DNA of 64,000 nt from Orthonyx spaldingii (taxonomy: Eukaryota; Chordata; Aves; Passeriformes; Orthonychidae), in contig VZTJ01004198.1 of assembly GCA_013397795.1 (NCBI GenBank), forward strand, positions 568,265 through 632,264, in the 5' to 3' direction. The stretch's first letter is position 1. The number at the start of each line of letters is the position of its first letter. Position numbers and translations under genes: made by a program. The notes beneath the pieces are model-generated. The model saw nothing but the letters and a program-made list of their open reading frames with translations. It made no database searches and was not told the origin of the DNA. Positions 59,401-64,000 of the stretch are shown piece by piece.

Positions 59401-62400
59401 TATCAGCTGCCCAGATAGGCTAGTTGCCAGTCAAATTAAAAACCTCACTGGAGGAAATGAATGAAGACCTGCAGGTGTAGAAATCTGCTGTTTATACAGC
59501 TGCCTCAGGTTCTGCTAATGATCAACCAGAGTCAGCCACATCTTCATGGAGGTGTACAAAATTCTGTGGCAGTGTCCAGGAGGTTGACTACAGAATTCAG
59601 GGCACCCTCAGGGGTTTTATGTCCCCTTTATTTTTTTATCTCTTTTTTCAAAACAAACTTCTGCTTTCTGCCTGCTTCTGTTATGACTTAGAATGCTGGA
59701 AAGTATCTGGGAAGGAGAGAGGGGCAGATCTATAATCTACTTGGAGGGCAATGAAATATTTAGAAAGTTAGGAAGTACTCACCCATTCTGAAGACAGGAT
59801 ATTCTGCTTGCAGTAGCAATACCTTTTCTTCTCTTATTTATCCACATCCTGCTTTTGCATCTGTATTTCTGCGGATTCCAAAAGAAAAGATTTATTCTTC
59901 CTAGTCAGAAACAAGCAGAGGTTTCTGTCTGAAGGGTTTCTGTACTGTCTGATCTATGTCATGAACAGCGACTTCACATCGTTCACCTGATGAAGGGCTG
60001 CAGAATCACAGGGTATCAAAAGAGATGTACAGATAGTAATGACAGCAGTGCACACTGTCTGTGTGGCTGGATCGAGTGTATTGACTCTAATCACAAGGTT
60101 TTCAGACAGCTCCTGTATTCTGGATATGCAGGAAGATATTTATACTCGTACTCGTCTGCTTGTCCTTCATTTCTTGTACTGCTCATCTATTTTTGATTAA
60201 TGTCTTGATACTCTCTCCCAGGCAATGGTGCTACTTTTGGGAGACAAACAAGGAACAGTATGGAATGTAACACAAATATTTTAATGGCACTGAGAGGTGT
60301 GGTTCATTATCTGGTTGTGTTTATTTGTAGGGAGAAAAGGTAACTTGCATCCCTAAATAGCCTTGCCTCATGGGTATGAACCTACATGTCTGACTGCCAT
60401 CTTATGTTGACACTTTACCCAGCAGCCCAGGGACTGGTGTTTATTCAGAAAAGAATTGGCCCATGCACACAGACACACTGATTCTCACAAATGGTTCTGT
60501 GTATGCCTTGGTTTCTTGACTTCTGCCAAATACAAGCCTAAATTCTAGGAAGCAACAATAACACTAACAGGAATCACGTCAGACTTGAAAGTGATTGCTT
60601 TAGCTCTGTGAACACAAAATGGACTTCTTTTTCTTCCTTAGAAGTGATTTTTAAACATGCCTTGGCTTCTCTGAGCCAGCATAGTTTCCCGCTGCCAGTC
60701 AGGTTACGAAGATGAATCTGTTACCCCTTTTGCAGATGTGGTATGTGAGCCTAGTTACATCACATTTCAAGACAGATGGAGCTCTGAAGGAAGCTCCAGT
60801 ATCCAATCATGTGCTTTCTGCCCCTTGCTATTGATTCTTGTGGTTAGTCTGTTTCTGATTTTATTTCTCTGTGTAGTTTAAGGGCAAGTCTGTGGTTTGC
60901 CCCATGTGCCCAAATGAGGGAGCAAGGGTGCAGAAGACTGCCTGAAAATAAATAAATCAGAAACAGATAGACTAATTACAAGGATAAATGCCAAGGGATG
61001 GACAACACACAGCATCCTCATGATCAGATACGCCTGGCCTGTTGGAGGAGGGATGGATGTTTCACCATGTGATGTTAACTCTGCACCACGTTAGAGAAGA
61101 GAGCCAGAGCGTCGTCTTCCTTGCCTGGCTGAGCAGAAGCCTCTCGTGTGGTTTGCCCACATGGCATGTCCCAGCACGGGGAGGAACAGCTTCCCTGAGG
61201 TAGGGGTGGGGAGAAGCAAGGCTGGGAAATCAGAGGCTGCTCTTGTCTCCCCAGTGCCTGCCCCAACAGCCAGCAGGGCTAAGCTGACATGAGGAAGGAT
61301 GTAATCTACTCCTGGTTGTTTCATGCTCAGGGCACATTACTTCCTTCCACGGAATAAGAGGATAGTCATGGATGTCATCGTGACTCACGGGCTCCTGGGG
61401 CAGCATGGCTCTGTGCCATGCCTATAATCAGATGACCCGGGGGTGAATTAGGAAGGCTTTTGATGTCATTCTTTGAGCGCTGCACCACAGGAGACAAAGA
61501 CTTCTTAACGTAACATCAGGCTATATCTTAAACATAACCATGAAACTAACTTTGACTTGCCAGCAGCTGGTACAGACAGTGGCCTCCCTACACCGCTTTG
61601 GCACTTAGCATAAGAAATGTCATTATGTGGGTGGATTAGGCAGAACCTGTCAAAGTTGTGTGCGTGTTCTTTGGCTGTGTTTCCCTCCCCAGGCTAATAA
61701 CGCTGAAGAGATGGGGAGTGGGTTGACACATTTTCTGGCATGTGTCATGTAACCCAGCGAAGTGGAGGACATGCCAGTCACAAGACTTTTGTGCTTTAGT
61801 AAGGCACAGGCAGCAGGGACATGCTGCAGTGGCTAGTAGTCTTAATCCTCTCTGGATTCACACCCTTAGTGCCTTCTTCGTGGTTACAGCTTCCCCAGGG
61901 TTCTCTGACAGACCCACAGGCATGTTTGAAGGAAAAGGTAAGGAGATGTATCCAGGCAGATACTGTTTGAGCTCGTTACCTACAGACCCTGAAGCTCTTT
62001 ACAAGTTGACTGACATGATCTGCATAAGAACCACTGGATTTAGCACTGGGGAAGTATTCAGTGCCTGTTTTGCAGTGTGCAGAAATGCTCTGTACCAGTT
62101 CAGCAGAGGATACAATGAATAACCATAAGAAGAGATTTTTAGGATAGAAGATTCTAAAGCAAGATAATCAGAGACTGATGAAATTTAGAACGCAGTCACT
62201 GATTCTGGTTCCCTAAACAAGCGTGAGGGGCATTGATATAAATATTGGGGTGAGAGAATTCCCATGGTTCAGCACAATCTAAAGGTAAATCATCCTCAGG
62301 AGAACAGGGAAGAGCAGTGCATTCAGTCTCACAGAGAAGCCTGGTTTTGCACAGCTGCCTGCTTAACACCTGTGCTGAGGAGATGAAGTTTAGTCCCCAG

Positions 62401-64000
62401 CCTGAGGCAATGTGCCAGGTTGGTTCCTCACAAATCACCACCAGAGAAACAGAAGATGGAATGAGCGTGTATGCCCTGTATGACAGAAATGCCATCTTCT
62501 GTCTCTGCCCGTGTGTTGCAAGCGGTGTTTGGTTGTTGGGAAAAGATGTATGAGCTTTGGTGTCGACTGCATATCCCAAAATACACAGACTACAGGTCTG
62601 ATGTGACTTGTAGCAGGCACAGCACCCAATTCACTGGTAAGAGCTGCTGTACTATTTTCCTTGTAGCTCATAATATAAAAAAATATAAAAATAATAAAAA
62701 ATAATAGAGCCAGTAGCTTCTGCAGGTAACTACAGCTGAACAACTGCCACTCTGTTGTAGCATCAGTAGTATCTCAGGTCAAGAAATGCCATGCCCAGGT
62801 GCCATGCTCTCATTCCATGTAAAAGAGAAGAGCAGTAGCTGCATAAGTGGTAGAAATATAACTTGGCAGGCACAGAGGCAACCTATGTAGGGGAACTGCA
62901 CAATAACCCCACAGGATGGGGGGGGTGCCTCCTCCCTTCACTTGCTGGTGTTGAGCCACAGTGGGGGATTCTATTAAGGGGGTAACAGAAGGTGCCCCTT
63001 GGCTGCACCTCCTGCCATCGGTGCTGTGACGCGGGTGCTGTCCTGTGTCACACACAGCTTGTCACCAGTTAGTCACCTGGGGACAGGAGCTTGAGGGACT
63101 GCAATGGAATATTTTGAGGGATGTCCTATGCCAATTATGCCAAAGGGGAGGAAGAGATAGAGGATAATGAGATGGGAGATGACTCTGACAATTTATTCTT
63201 GCTTGCCCCGCATGACACTTGTGTGAAGCTGAGACAACCTGCATTAAGGCGATGTCTGACACAGAGTTTGTATTGTCCCATGACAAGTGTGACCCTGCTC
63301 AGAGTGCCAGATAACGTCACACCTCCAGTTGTGTAACACCACCATGCTCTCTAGATCCCAGGTCTTTAAACATTATTGAGCTGACTGTTTGTACCCTGTG
63401 GAGGGAATTCAAATATTATCAGTGGAAATGTTAACTACGTGTCCTTTGTTGGGAGTACAGCAACCCGATTTCTCATATGTCCGCATATTGAAAGTGGGAA
63501 CTCACTGGAGAGAAAAAATGTGTGCCAGCAGGGGAAAAGGAAGAGTTTTCATCTATGTGTGAGTACACAATGTGCAGGGTACACAACAGTGTTTTGGTAG
63601 ATACCAATGTTTTGTAATTCAACGATCACATAACTGAAAAAAAAATTTCCACTGCTGCCATGGTATTTTTCATTTACAAACAAATAAAAATTAAGTTAAA
63701 CTCTGTTCATTTATTGTTTTTATTTCTCCCCACCTTGTTTGTTTCCCTGTTTTCTTGTATGGTAATGTGTGTGCTGTTTGGTTGCTTGTTTTCTTTTATT
63801 TGAAATAATTTTGCATGTAATTTTCTGAACTCTTGCAGAGCAGAGAGACTAGTAAATGTGTATGTTTATGCACCTTTGTGCATATACAAAGAATGATGGG
63901 TAGTTAATAAAATGCACATCCCTGCAATCCTTTCATACTTAAGATCCCCAAACAGAAATTGTGAGTATTCAACTAAAATAGAACTGATCCAAAATGTACA
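56484..64000. other. Non-coding unique DNA to the window end
   Basis: No gene was recognised. The longest frames are 126 codons on the plus strand (61742-62122) and 127 on the minus strand (62196-62579). Both lie in a slightly GC-richer patch between 61.0 and 63.3 kb and resemble no family. A T12 run lies at 57700-57711. A-rich and T-rich stretches at 62677-62705 and 63700-63800 are low complexity. The right edge cuts unique sequence with no feature. Confidence 0.55.
57700..57711. repeat. Poly-T tract (T12)
   Basis: This is an uninterrupted T run after GGGG, continuing into AAATTTTAC. It is a simple homopolymer. Confidence 0.8.

Noticed and set aside
61742..62579. 126- and 127-codon frames on opposite strands
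   Set aside because: They lie in a slightly GC-richer patch where stops are fewer. No domain or motif was seen and neither has supporting context.
1..64000. CRISPR arrays, tRNA or rRNA genes, bacterial operons, phage or plasmid modules
   Set aside because: No regularly spaced repeats, no cloverleaf with A and B boxes, no long adjacent same-strand frames. The repeat content is that of a bird nuclear genome.

Overview
The window reads as vertebrate nuclear DNA, and almost certainly as a bird. The strongest evidence is a set of CR1 LINE 3' ends with the avian terminal motif (ATTCTATG-type octamers, or the reverse complement GAATCAT followed by TTGGAAAAGA). There is also a scatter of much older CR1/L3-like, MIR/L2-like and palindromic sauropsid repeats, moderately AT-rich unique sequence, and a CpG-dense left edge. 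Nothing in it looks bacterial, phage, plasmid or organellar. I found no rRNA, no tRNA, no CRISPR array and no intact transposon gene.

I cannot recognise a protein-coding gene. The open frames present are mostly under 100 codons, occur on both strands in overlapping frames, and match no family I know. This fits intergenic or long-intron DNA.

Layout. Bases 1-250 are a CpG island with a small GC minisatellite. The minus strand there carries a frame that is open to the window edge and has a good splice-donor match, so a first exon transcribed leftward is possible. From 0.25 to 14 kb the DNA is unique, interrupted by two avian CR1 3' ends (7.9 and 9.7-10.1 kb). From 14.7 to 19.3 kb there are an old L3-like fragment, a well-preserved CR1 copy (15.8-16.2 kb) and a pair of related copies of an unnamed repeat (17.3 and 19.1 kb). 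From 19.3 to 27 kb the DNA is unique, ending in a fourth avian CR1. From 27.1 to 30.4 kb is a somewhat GC-richer block with several longer minus-strand frames, including the longest in the window (239 codons). From 30 to 42 kb there is unique DNA plus two old CR1/L3-like fragments. From 42 to 54.2 kb is the most interesting stretch for comparative genomics: four MIR/L2-like relics, three palindromic sauropsid repeats, and 4.3 kb (48.33-52.69 kb) with almost no open frames. From 55.6 to 56.5 kb are two more ancient CR1 fragments. The remainder to 64 kb is unique DNA.

No genes here can be said to work together. I did not find a new biological system. The best leads are the candidate first exon at the left edge, the unnamed repeat pair, the cluster of very old repeats that may have been retained as regulatory DNA, and the 239-codon frame.
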